Below, one piece after another: positions 21,001 through 32,506 of a stretch of DNA of 64,000 bases. Numbering within the stretch: the first letter of the stretch is position 1; every line of letters starts with the position of its first letter. The DNA is from Buddleja alternifolia (lineage: Eukaryota; Streptophyta; Magnoliopsida; Lamiales; Scrophulariaceae). Position numbers and translations under genes: made by a program. Where the stretch lies: positions 16,792,569 to 16,856,568 of the forward strand of contig CM033395.1 in assembly GCA_019426215.1 (NCBI GenBank). Reading direction: 5' to 3'. The notes under the pieces were generated by a model, which did no database searches, was not told where the DNA came from, and saw only the letters and a list, made by a program, of their open reading frames with translations.

Positions 21001-24000
21001 GGTTGTTTATACGAACTATCCTCTGTTGCTACTCGTGCAACAGTAATTATATCAACAGCCGCTTGAGCAGAACCTCGCATATGAGCAATCTGGGCGCTCA
21101 TAGTTTGAGACTCAATCTTCGCCAAATCGGTCTTAATCCAGTGGAAGGATTCTTCATTCTGAGTAGCGTCATTGCTCACCTCTTCTAAGACGGATTTCAA
21201 CAAAGGTCCAAACGCTTGACTCACATCCGAGGGAACCGCTTGAGTAACCGGTCGCTTAAATCTGGATGTAAGCTTGAGTGAGTCAACGGGAACTTGATAG
21301 GAAGGATCAAAGATGGTACCGCGTACATCAAGTTGAAGATCCTCAGCCATATCAGAAACAACTTGTTCGGAAGCGTCAGGATTATCCTTTAGTGGAGACG
21401 CTTGAACATGTTCTTTAGCAGACGCTGGAATACTTGCAGCTTCAGAAGTGGACTCTGGTGCAGATTCTTCAATTAACTTTATAGGCGCTTCCTCAGGCGC
21501 TGAATCCTATTGGTGGAAGTCATCGAATTGGAAGTTCCAGTTAGCGAGATTTGCATAGGAATCTAAAGCAGCTTCCAGAAGTTCAGTCAGTCTGGAGCGA
21601 GAGATGCAGGTCCCTTGAATAAAAGTACGAAGGGGACTGTCTCTGGCTCGGACATACATTGGACCCATGATGTCAAATACGTGGTTTGGGAAGATCCTTA
21701 ACTACGGCTTTCGAATAAGAAATAATACATCTGGGCAGTAATGCAAGGAAAATCCGATAATCCGATCTGTAGGAAGACGTTCTGACTTGTGAGCTCCTGA
21801 CACATACATGCGAAAATAGTCTTCCAAGTACGGATACACCGCTCGAGTTATGCCTTGATTGCGTTCAAGTAGAGAGAGAACATGCATAATGATTGCTTAC
21901 TTCCTGTCTGATAGAAGGTAGAAGTGGATAACCTTGGAAGTGTCGAATCCTCGAGACATTTGGCTTCCGTAGATTTTCAGTGAAGATCTTGTCTAAGTGA
22001 GGAATGGGAGCCATGATCTTCATCATCAATCTGAAGTTTTCATCGCAGTGGCTTGGTGAGAAATTCAAGCAAGATGGGGATGAACTGCCACTGGTGGACG
22101 CTTGAGCATTGAACTGGATAGGAGTGATGGACAGCCTATGTAGCGCTTAGCGTAGAAACCGTTCTATCTGTTGATGAACTTTGGGTAATTGGTCAACATG
22201 TGCAACTCTCTCCTGACGCTTTTCAAGGCAATACTTGGTAAACTGATGCTTCTTGTCATGCATGCCTATGCCAAAAAGATGGGAGCTTGAACTAACTTCG
22301 GAAAGGTGTATCTACGGCCCACATTCGCTTCAGCCCAATTTACCTCGGCCATACAGTAGTCTGTTCCAGCATTCACCATAGCTCGAACGCCTTCATGGTG
22401 GATATCTCGGATAGATTCAAAGCGATATCTATCAGTCTGACAGCTAGCATTCCAGACGCTGTCAAAGTATGCATCAGCTTCGGTCTGGATTACATCTGTG
22501 AGAGATGCTAGATGCTCACCGGCATGAAGTCCTTGATTCTTCCACAGTAGAAGTGGATTGGCAGAATTCAAATTTTCAGGACTATTTGCGATATGAGGAA
22601 AGTGTGTGTAGCCTTCTCTGTTCAAAACTGCCTCTAATGGGTTGAGAAAGGTAGGGCGAAAAGGATCATACACATGGATATTGTACTCTCTTAGAGCAAA
22701 ACCGATTGACTTGCTGTGCCCATAGTCTAGATAATACGCCAGATCCGCATCACACTTAGGAGTTCTGCCTCCTTGTCTGTCTTGTTGAAGAATAAGAGAA
22801 GACGGTATCTGACAAGGATTTTTACCGAGTTGAACTTCCAGATAGTATTTCCTCTCGATTTCCATCAGCTCAGTGTTGAACACTATATCCCTGATCTGAG
22901 TGTCGATGGCAATCAGCGCGGCTACTTCATTTTCAGCATTAATGTATCTTTCTTCATTGTATCCTGCTGGGATGAAGTCTTCTTCGAGCGCTGGAGGCAT
23001 ATAATTGATTGAATGATCAATCGTCTTCAGTGGGTCCAGTTGAAAGAAGTGCCTTGGCTTTGTAACATCTTTAGCAACGCTCTGACCTTCTGAGCATGCC
23101 TCTGTTATAGCCGAAATAAAAGTTGATGCTTGAACCTCTGTGGGAGCAGGTTTCTCTACTTCGATTGCAGCAGCTTCTGCGGCAACATCTTTTGCAATGG
23201 CCACAATATTTTTCATCTCAACATCCAGATGGACGTCTGTTGATGCTTCAGCAGCAGCTGGAGCAAGAGCTGTAACACAAGAGCTATCCTCTATAAGAGC
23301 AGGATCTTCTACAGATGTAGGAAAGGAAATGCTGTGGGAAGAAATAAACTTACCCTGAGAGCTTGTCTCAATAGCAACTTGAGCGCTTGGCTCAACCGAA
23401 ACAGCTTGAGTGCTTGGCTCAACCGTCTCAGGCTCTTCAGGAACGCGAGCAGCTTGACGCTTGCTTGTCCTGGAACGCTTGGCAATCTTCTTCACATTGA
23501 CTCCTTCAACGAGTTTAAGCGTTAGAGCGGGAGGAGAGGCAGCTGGTTCCTTAAAGTCGATTTGTTTGATTCCAGCTTCCTTCGCTTGATTAGAGAGATT
23601 TTGTCCTCTGCATCCTCATCAGTTTCCTCATCATCCTTTTGAGGAGAAGGAATGACTTGAGCCTTGGGCTTTCTAGGAGCGCTCTTCTTAGTAGCAGCCG
23701 GACGCTTCACGGCTTCTTCTGGAACTGGACGCTCAGCTTCTTCGTCTGATGCTTTGCGTACTTCCAGACGCTCAGATAGTGGTCTAGCGGCACCACCAAC
23801 CTTGGGAGGATTGAAGAGATTGTTCAGAATCCTTCTTCCCAGCAGCTTGGCCTTATTCAAAGGTTGACGAGACGAGTAAACACACTTTGATCGATACAAC
23901 ATGTCACTCAAAATAAGACATAAGGTTTATTTGGGGCGCTTAAACAATCCCAAAACCTTCCAAAGACATATTAGCTCCAGTTGATCTTGAGGTTGAGGAG

Positions 24001-24546
24001 TATCGCCGTCATCATCTGAAATTGTATTGGGTTCACCTTATCAAAGGTACCCACTCTATATTCTATGATCTTGCTGCAGAAATCAGCCATCAATCTGTAT
24101 TTGGATACTAGTTCTTTCTTTTCAAAGTGCTGTTTGTAGGGTACTCCATCGTAAGCACTCATAGTCGTCCATGCTTCTTTGATTTGTTCCAAAGTGACAC
24201 TGTCCAATGCCTCACCCTCATTTGGGAGATTGAAGCTCTTGGAAATGGAAGCAACAGACATAATAAATTCCTTTGGTGTCTCCTTCTTGGACAGAGGAAT
24301 GAGACAAGAGGTAGATTTCTTGTCTGCGGATAGTTTAACAGTCTTCCAAAAGGTGTCGACTTCCGTCGGAAATAGATAGGAGTATTGAATGAAGAGTGTT
24401 TTGAGCCTAGCCTGTGTTACCAGATCCATCATATCAGTTAGGTTGATCTGAGGTTGCTCATAATGGAATTTCCAATCGACAACAAGGCCTTCAGTAACCT
24501 TGATGATAGGCTCGGTAGAAGTAGCGGTAGATTTCTTTGGTGCCAT
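21001..24546 (-). pseudogene. SIRE1 post-pol ORF (env-like position), degenerate
   Basis: Starts at ATG 24546-24544 (MAPKKSTATSTEP), well placed after pol. The first 192 codons read open to about 23971; the rest is in fragments in shifted frames (23911-23522, 23495-22266, 22068-21702, 21350-21001). The fragments are rich in Ala, Glu, Lys and Pro. Family members are called envelope-like from position and predicted membrane segments; I see no convincing signal peptide or membrane span here, so the role stays unknown. The reading frame runs into the F-box gene's start at 21000, out of frame with it. Confidence 0.7.
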
Positions 24547-25370
24547 TTTTAGTAACAGGATGAACTGAGCTTTTACTTTCTGGACGAAGAGAGAGAGATA
24601 GTAGTTTTGCAGAAAGCTTTGAGTAAGAGTGAATAATTTTTCTGCAGAATTTTTTTTTATTTTAAATGACACAGTAAAGGAATTTTGAAACTTGTATTCT
24701 CTCATCTCTGTAGGATTTAGACACGTGTAAAGATTTTTAATCTCAGCTATGAAAAATTTAACTGCGGACGCGAGTTTTAAGCAAGAGAGGGAAGTTACAT
24801 TTGGTAACTCCCATATATAAAGATTTCAAGTCCGAGTAAAAATTTAAAACGTTTGGCATTTTCAGAGTATAATGCACACGTCTGATGGTATACTGACACG
24901 TACCCAGACATGTACTAACTCTGAACCGTCATTTTGAAAATTTTTGATTACCCGCCAGTTTGATGTGATAGAAGCGTGTAGATAGAGTACAAAATAGACT
25001 TTTGAGTCTATCCACTACTTCAAGAAGCGTGTAAAATTTATGCATGAGTTTTGTAAACAATGTTATATTAAGTGTTGAGTGGAATATGTTCAACGCTTAA
25101 CACATATCTTTTGTAAGAATTATATTGACGCTTGAGATCAAAATCTTTTTATATTTGAGCGTCCATCATATTATGCATAAATAATTCTAAGCGTTGATGA
25201 TCATGCATATGAAAGTTTTTGATCATTGACGCTTACAGATATGTTCCAAGTACAATTTTAAGGTTCCCCCTAAATTTGATAACTTGTAACAACTTCTCAA
25301 AGATCTTTTGGACATAAATAAAGTGGATTCCTCCTAAATTATATGTCTAATAAAATATGATGCATGATGA
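24547..25370 (-). other. SIRE1 spacer between pol and extra ORF
   Basis: AT-rich noncoding sequence. It contains at least six AAGCGT/ACGCTT motifs between 24970 and 25240 and no gene I can support. Confidence 0.6.
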
Positions 25371-28300
25371 TTAAGCGTTTATATCGATCATACCTAGTTC
25401 ACTTCTCAAAGTGAGAAAACGTTGTTCGTTGAGCGCTTTGGTGAAGATATCTGCCAATTGTTTGTCAGTTCCAATAAAGTGCATGGAGATATCTTTCTTT
25501 TGAACATGGTCACGAAGAAAATGGTATCTAATATCAATATGTTTGGTTCTGGAATGAAGAACATGGTTTTGAGTCATGGCTAAAGCGCTTTGGTTATCAC
25601 AATGAATGGGGGTTGGACCTAGGATTATACAATAATCTCTAAGTTGTTGCCTCATCCATAACACTTGTTCACAACAACTTCCTGCAGCTACATACTCAGC
25701 TTCGGCTGTGGAGATAGCTATGGATAGTTGTTTCTTACTATGCCATGAAACTAACCTATCACCTGAAAATTGACATGTACCACTAGTACTCTTACGATCT
25801 ATTTTGCAACCTGCAAAATCTACATCTGAGTAACCAATTAGTTCGAAAAGAGAGTCCCTTGGATATCATAATCCCACATTTTGTGTGCCTTTTAGGTATT
25901 TAAGGATTCTCTTGGCAGCAATAAGGTGTGACTCTTTAGGATCTGCTTGAAAACGTGCACACATGCATACCGAAAACATAATATCAGGTCTACTGGCAGT
26001 AAGATAAAGAAGTGATCCAATGATACCTCTATAAGTAGTGATATCAACTTTCTTCCCACTTTCATCTTTATCTAACTTAAGCGTTTGACTCATTGGAATT
26101 TTTGAATATGATGCATTTTCCATACCAAATTTCTTAATCATATCACGTGTGTATTTAGCTTGGTTTATAAATATGCCATTAGGGAGTTGTTTAACTTGTA
26201 ATCCTAAGAAGAACGTTAATTCACCCATCATGCTCATTTCAAATTGTTCTTGCATCATTTTTGAAAATTTCCCACACAGACGCTTGTTAGTAGAACCAAA
26301 TATAATATCATCAACATAAATTTGGACTAAGAGAATATCTTCATCGTTGGTAATTTAAAATAATGTTGTATCAATGCTGTCTTTTGAAAAGCCTTTACCA
26401 ATAAGAAAAATAGAGAGAGTGTCATACCATGCTCGGGGTGCTTGTTTAAGCCATAAAGTGCTTTGTATAGCTTGTAAACCATACCTTTACCATGGTTGTT
26501 GATGATTCCTGGTGGTTGCTCCACATATACCACTTCTTGGAGTTTACCATTCAAGAAAGCACTCTTCACGTCCATTTCATATACCGTAAACTTGTTGAAC
26601 ACTGCATACGCTAGACACATGCGCTTGCTTCAAGACGGGCGACAGGAGCATATGTCTCATCAAAATCAATACCCTCTTCTTGGCAATATCCTTGAGCTAC
26701 GAGTCTGGCCTTGTTCCTTATCACAATGTCATTCTCATCCATCTTGTTTCGATAGACCCATATAGTTCCAATAACTCCTTGGTGAGTTGGTCTTGGTACT
26801 AGCGTCCAAACCTTATATGCTCAAACTGATTAAGCTCTTCTTGCATGGCTTCAATCCAACTTGGATAGCTTAGCGCTTCATCCACTTTCTTAGGTTCCAT
26901 TTGAGATAAGAAGCTAGCGAACATGGGCTCATTAAATGTAGCAGCTCTAGTCTTAACAGGTGCTTCGATATCTCCAATAATCTGCTTAGGTGGATGATCA
27001 CGCATCCATAGTCTATCTGGATGATCACACATCCATAGTCTAGCATGACGATCAGACGCTTGACTACCCTCTTGCGTAGCCGCTTCAAGTTCACTGATCC
27101 TTGTTTGCTCTTGATGATCGCTCTCTTCATGATTATCAGCAGAACTTGTATTGATATTCAAAATAACCTCATGAGTAATCTTAGGAGGTGGCACTGAGAT
27201 CTCATCATCGTCGTCACTATCATCATCAATGGTAATCTTAGACGCTTGATGACACAGATCTTCAACTCCTACATCATTCATATTAACCTTACTCGGTTCT
27301 TGGTTAGCATCATTAAAAACAACATGAATAGATTCCTCAACTTTGGATTTGATCTTGTTTAAGATGCGAAAATTCTTTCCATTCTTGGCGTAGCCTAGAA
27401 AGATTCCCTCATCCGCTTTAGGATCAAATGTCTTTATGGCTTTGGGATCTATTGTTATGAATAAAACATTTAGAACCAAAGACGTGAAAATATGAAACAT
27501 TTGGCTTACGTTCCTTCCACAGTTCATATGGAGTTTTCCCATGCTGTTTGTTGATCATGCACCTATTTTGAGTGTAACAAGCAGTGTTGATTGCTTCGGC
27601 CCAAAACCTAGGCGCGAGCTTGGACTCTGCTAACATTGTCCTGCCAACTTCCTTGAGCGTTCTGCTCCCGCGCTCAGCAACACCATTCTGTTGGGGAGTT
27701 CTGGGAGCTGAATACTCATGATGTATTCCGTTCTCTGCACAAAACTTCTCAACAACCTTTTTAGTAAAATCAGTACCGTGATCGCTTCTTATTCTTGCAA
27801 CCTTAAGATTTTTCAATGTTTGAAGTTGCCGAGTAAGCGTTGTTAACTTGTCACTTGTTTCATCTTTGGATGAAAAAAATTCCACCCAAGTAAATCGAGA
27901 GAAATCATCTACTATCACCAAAGTAAACTTTTTACCGCTCACACTGATTGTTTGAACAGGTCTAAACAAATCCATGTGAAGTAGTTCAAGTATTCTAGAG
28001 GAAGATAGATGAGGTTTTCTCTTGAAAGATGATTTAAATTGTTCCCATTTGACAAGCGTCACAAAGGCGATCCTTGTGGAATGGTCCTTTTGGTAATCCC
28101 TCTACAAGATTTAGATTTATAAGCTGAGAGATTGTCTTAAAGTTGATGTGATTCATTTTTCTATGCCATTACCAACCCGTTTTAGATTCATTTTTAGCAA
28201 CAAAACATGTTGGGTTGTTATCAAGTGTTGAACCCCAATCTACCAAATACACGTTGTTTGTTCTTTTGCCTTTCAATTTAGTAGACTTAGTCTTAGCATC

Positions 28301-28600
28301 GTTTATATAGCAACAGTCACTTGATAATATGACTTCAAAGCCTTTATCACAAAATTGACTTAGGCTTAATAAGTTGTGCTTCAGACCCTCAACATAATAA
28401 ACATCACTTATCATGATGTTCCCCCTATGCACAGTACCTATACCTTTGGTTTTACCTTTGGAGTTGTCACCAAATACAACATGGGGACTGTTGGCAGCTT
28501 GATAGTTGATCAGAAGATCTTTGGAGCCAGTCATGTGCCTTGATGATCCACTATCGAAGTATCAAACAGTTGTATCGGCTCTAGCTCTAGGTACTTGCAA
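25371..28600 (-). pseudogene. SIRE1 pol: protease, integrase, RT, RNase H
   Basis: The protease motif DSGSSRHMTG sits near 28530-28560, but the codon two before the catalytic Asp region reads TGA where the family has Trp. Integrase core (28062-27424) keeps the Asp of LLHMDLF, the Asp of RSDHGTDF and the Glu of NGVAER. RT has YEMDVKSAFLNGKLQEVVYV (26570-26510) and YVDDIIFG near 26310; the frame breaks between them. RNase H ends with HCDNQSALAMTQN, SRTKHIDIRYHFLRDHV and LADIFTKAL (25620-25390). Clade calling rests on these SIRE-like blocks and the ORF that follows. Confidence 0.88.
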
Positions 28601-28749
28601 TCAAAAGGGAAGTTCTATTTTTGTTTAGGTACCCATTGTTGCTTGGGTCCTTCACCATTAGTAGCATTGTTAGATTGAATTAGAACTTTAGAAACCCATA
28701 TTTGCCTAGTCTTCATTGTAGGAATACTGGCCTTCTTGGGTTTCACATT

Positions 28750-30215
28750 GTGATGTGTGTGTTGTTTGGGTGTATAGTAATATCCTCGATTATAATAGTA
28801 ATCCTAATCATAGTCATAATCATAATTATCATAGTAGCTATAATATGATCTAGACTGCTTTGGATATTGACGCTGGTATTTCTTGGGCGCTGGCTTAGGG
28901 TGCATTTTTTGTGCTGGATGCTTACCGCTTGATTCACATTGGTCAGGTTTATCCTTAGCTTTTTTAGCGTTTGGACAAACCCGTCTTTCTGAATCATTTG
29001 CTTTTGCCTTACCCTTGCCTGAGTCAGCTTTGGCTTTCTCATTTGGCCTCGTACCATTGTCGCTTGGTTCATTTTGTGTTTGACCTTGTGAACCTTTCTC
29101 AACAAGGAAAACACCCTTTCCTCTGTTGTTTGCAGTAACATTAGATTTGTTTGGTTGTTTACCGAATTTATTGTATCTTAAACCGGTCTTTTCACGAAAT
29201 AATCTTGTTATCTTAGTCACATTGTCTAGCTTTCTTGATGCTTTAGACAATGGTGAAACGAGCTGTTCTGATTTAGCAAGTCTAGCAATCAGCTCAGCTT
29301 CTCTCTTGACTATTATATCAAGGTCACTTTTCAACTGGATTATTTCACTCTCAAGCGAATGGTTTTTCTCAGTGCATTGTTGCTGAACTTGCAACTCTGC
29401 TTTGAGCGTCACTTTATCACTTGTGAGCGATGAAATGATAGCGAAGTGATTTTGATATACATTGGCAACATCTTGACATTCATTGTAATATTCTTTGACT
29501 TTGTCAAGCAATTCATCATAAGAGAGAGGAAGAGATAATTCAGTGTTTACCTTAGGGGACGCTTCATCATCTCTGGCCATGAGACAGATAAGCGCTGAGT
29601 CATCCAATGGCTCATCATCATCACTACTCTCCTATGATGATTCCAAATCTTCAGGTGCGAATGCTGGTTCTGATTCCTCTAGCAAACCTTGTTGACGAAG
29701 GTTGCTCCTGAATTAGTTTCTATCCACGTAATCCTGCCTTGAGGGCTTAGATACGTTTGGATAAGGGCAATTTACCTGGTAGTGCCCTGGTTTCCTGCAA
29801 TTATAACAAAGATTAGTTGTCATGTTTTGTTCATTTGTTAACCTTACATTGTGTGGTTTTGAGACCACTGGCCCTGAGAGATTTTGAGTAGACGCTTGGT
29901 ACTGATCAGGCGCTGAAGGAAAAGGTCCAACATATTGAGGTGCTTGATACTATTGTTGTACTAGAGTAGGCGCTTGATATGAATTTTGTCCTTGATGTCT
30001 AGGACTATTTTCTTTCTTTTCATATCTCAAGAACTTTCTGAATCTATTCGAAGCGCTAGTTCCTCATCCTCACCGATATCTGAAGTTTTTTCTTTATTAC
30101 TAGATTTACCCTTGATTGATGCTATAAGCGTTCCAGACTCAATCACTGGACTGCTCACTGCATCACTAGTTGAATTCAACTTAAATTTAAAAGTTTTGAG
30201 CTCTGTTTTATTCCT
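28750..30215 (-). pseudogene. SIRE1 gag remnant
   Basis: The segment 29607-28804 is the Gag C-terminal half: a charged, probably coiled-coil region (LESEIIQLKSDLDIIVKREA) then a Lys/Pro-rich tail. Upstream lies a CCHC zinc knuckle, CYNCRKPGHYQVNC (about 29770-29812), in a Gln/Pro-rich context. The capsid-forming N-terminus is missing; homology stops near 30215. The overlapping frame 29141-28743 is a shadow. Confidence 0.75.
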
Positions 30216-31295
30216 TTAGGCATTCTATGGCACCCATGTATCAAGATTTAGATCAGTGACTCTCAAACTAGATAGTTTTAGGGCTTTAAGTGTAGAGACA
30301 CTCCTAAGGATTTAATCACTCGAGTGTCAAAGGCCACAAAATAAAACTAGATCTTTCTTTCAATTAAACTCCTTTTCACTTGAGCTTTGCTCAAATTAGC
30401 ATAATAGTACAGCATGTAGGCATTAAACTTTCACCTCCAATACATATTAGCCTGGGCACTTTTGGTCTTACCAAAATTTCAACCTTTTTCATTATTGTTT
30501 AGCATACAAAATTAACTAATCATCTTATAACCTTTTGAAAAATTTAAGCCAATATTTCCGGGAAAAACTCCTTAAGTGTCTCAAGAGGATTATCCTCTCA
30601 AATTCTCTACCCTCGACTTATGTGCAATGTGAATCATCTAAGAAATTCAATCCTAGTCTAGGTTCTCCACGAGCAATTTCAAAGATATATATGTCCATTA
30701 AATTCAAATTATATCAAGAAATCATGCCATTTTTTGGGATAATAGCAGACACCCCCTCAGTTATGGGGTGATGTGCTCTTTGCACCCCACCCACCCCCCC
30801 CTCACTTATTGAAATGTGCGCTTTATCCCCTCACTTATCATAAAATGTGTACTTCACTCCCTCGGGAAACTCAGAACTACTAAAATTTTTTCATACTTGA
30901 TTTTCTCAACAAAGAAGCATATAGAGATGATAGTATACACACTTTCCCCCAAACTCAAGATAAACATTAGGATTGCATTATCAAAGTTCAAAATAAGTAC
31001 TTTTCTACCCTCAAACTTAAGACAAACATTGTCCCGAATGTTGTTATAACAAACATACACAAAGGTCAAAAGAACACTTACAACCAAGGATATTGAAAAA
31101 CATCCTTGAACTTCCAATGCATCCCCATATCGCTTCGACTCCTCGTGAGTGAAAAAAGCATCTCCAATCATGGGGTCCAATTTTTTTGCTCATATCTAAA
31201 CTTCAACTCTACTAACTATCAAGCATAAGAAAACATACATGCCAAAAGTGTATTTATCACAAGCAAACATCATAAAAAACACAAAAACAACCTAA
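30216..31295 (-). other. Athila-like element 3' noncoding region, truncated
   Basis: No protein family is recognisable. There is a C-rich stretch (about 30785-30805) and a long plus-strand A/G tract (about 31306-31378 begins just beyond). By position it follows the ORF2-like gene of the Athila-like element. The expected 3' LTR is not found; homology changes to SIRE1 near 30215. Small ORFs (30854-31180, 30535-30771) have no support. Confidence 0.45.
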
Positions 31296-31542
31296 CTAAA
31301 AATTAAAGGGAAAACCGAAAAGAAAAGGAAAAAAAATGAAAAAAGAAAGAAAAAGAAAAAGAAAGAAAAAAAAATCAAAATGGGTAGGATACAAAGCAAT
31401 CAAGACCGCACCCCCGTCGGGGTGGATGCGATCCTCATCATCATCGGTGGTGTCATCATCATTCTTCACATCAACGGGCAAACGGTGGAAAGCGGGAACG
31501 GGAGGATACAGGAAATAAGGCCTCCCCAACGAATGATCCATG
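31296..31542 (-). pseudogene. Athila-like ORF2, C-terminal piece
   Basis: Reads HSLGRPYFLYPPVPAFHRLP then an acidic run (DDDTTDDDED) and HPDGGA, followed by a Phe-rich tail that is the translated A/G tract and probably lies past the real end. It directly adjoins the CACTA left end and continues the reading that stops at 42883 on the other side, so it is the C-terminus of the split ORF2. Confidence 0.6.
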
Positions 31543-31572
31543 GACTACTACAGAAATTCCCTATTACAGCGG
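31543..31572 (+). repeat. CACTA left terminal inverted repeat
   Basis: GACTACTACAGAAATTCCC followed by TATTACAGCGG. It pairs with 42853-42882 at the ACTACTACA core and at the xTACAGCG block. The first base is G where CACTA ends normally have C. Confidence 0.75.
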
Positions 31573-31840
31573 TTTTTTTTGGCCTACTACAGCTGTTTTA
31601 ACCACTGTTATATGATTTGGACCTATGACAGCGGTTCCAAATAAACCGCTGTCATAGAGTAGCAAAAAATTTTTTAATTTGAACCCCTATGACAGCGGTT
31701 CAGCCGGAACCGCTGTCATAAGGTCGACCCCATGACAGCGGTTCCGGCTGAATTGCTGTCATAGGGGTTCGAATTTTTTTTTTTTGCGACCCTATGACAG
31801 CGGTTCCAAAGGTTTGGAACCGCTGTCATAGGATCGATTT
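31573..31840. repeat. CACTA left subterminal hairpin array
   Basis: Several units of the form TATGACAGCGGTTC, a short loop, then GAACCGCTGTCATA, each able to fold on itself (about 31623-31660, 31690-31722, 31732-31765, 31793-31832). In CACTA elements short subterminal repeats are binding sites for the TnpA-type protein. Confidence 0.8.
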
Positions 31841-32142
31841 TTTTTTAATCTTTTTTTATATTTTGCACCCTATTATGATAATATTCCTGTAGAGTAATAT
31901 TCAATAAACCAACCCAACAAATTTCAACTACACAGTAAAACATATTCAACATAAACAACAATCACCCCAAACTTCAATATTACCATCTCTTTCCTCCAAC
32001 AACAAAATATTATAATCTCCAACAAATGATCACGTGTTAATTTACAATCAACTAATTAAATTACTCATGACAATTTAAATACAATAAATCAAATCACAAT
32101 TTACAACAAGTCACAATGTACAAAAAATACATTACCTAATTT
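31841..32142. other. CACTA noncoding stretch
   Basis: AT-rich, no ORF or repeat that I can support; it lies between the subterminal array and the end of the protease gene. Confidence 0.5.
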
Positions 32143-32506
32143 CTAAGGAGCTGCTAAGAAAATGTAACGTGTCACTTCGCAGCGTACTTCATCAATTTGC
32201 TCTTGAGTATAGAAGGATTGATAATCATGAAAGTACTCCAAGATATATATAGAGATTAATTGCAAACTGAAATAACGTTTCAATTACCTACCAAAGGTTT
32301 AATAACTTCAAAAGGAATAGAAATTAAGTATATATTAGGATTATGCATACCGTTGTTGGGATTATAGATTGTCCGTGGCTAATAACTTCTTTCATGAATC
32401 TCATAACGAAGTAGGCACAATCCACCTCGTTGGTCTGCCGGGGGCACTACAAAAGTAATCAAAGTTACGTTGTATTAGAACACTAACTTCTAGACGAATA
32501 TATAAT

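Larger units (their letters stand above)
21001..30215 (-). mobile_element. SIRE1: SIRE-type copia element without LTRs
   Basis: On the minus strand the order is gag remnant (30215-28750), protease, integrase, RT and RNase H (to 25371), a spacer, and a long degenerate extra ORF (24546-21001). An ORF after pol is the hallmark of the SIRE/Maximus lineage. No LTR is found at either end: the left end meets the F-box gene and the right end the Athila-like noncoding region near 30215, so both ends are truncated or rearranged. The CG-bearing motif AAGCGT/ACGCTT is strikingly common across the body. Confidence 0.85.

Noticed and set aside
31296..31541. Phe-rich tail of a minus-strand ORF as a membrane domain
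   Set aside because: It is the translation of a long A/G simple tract.
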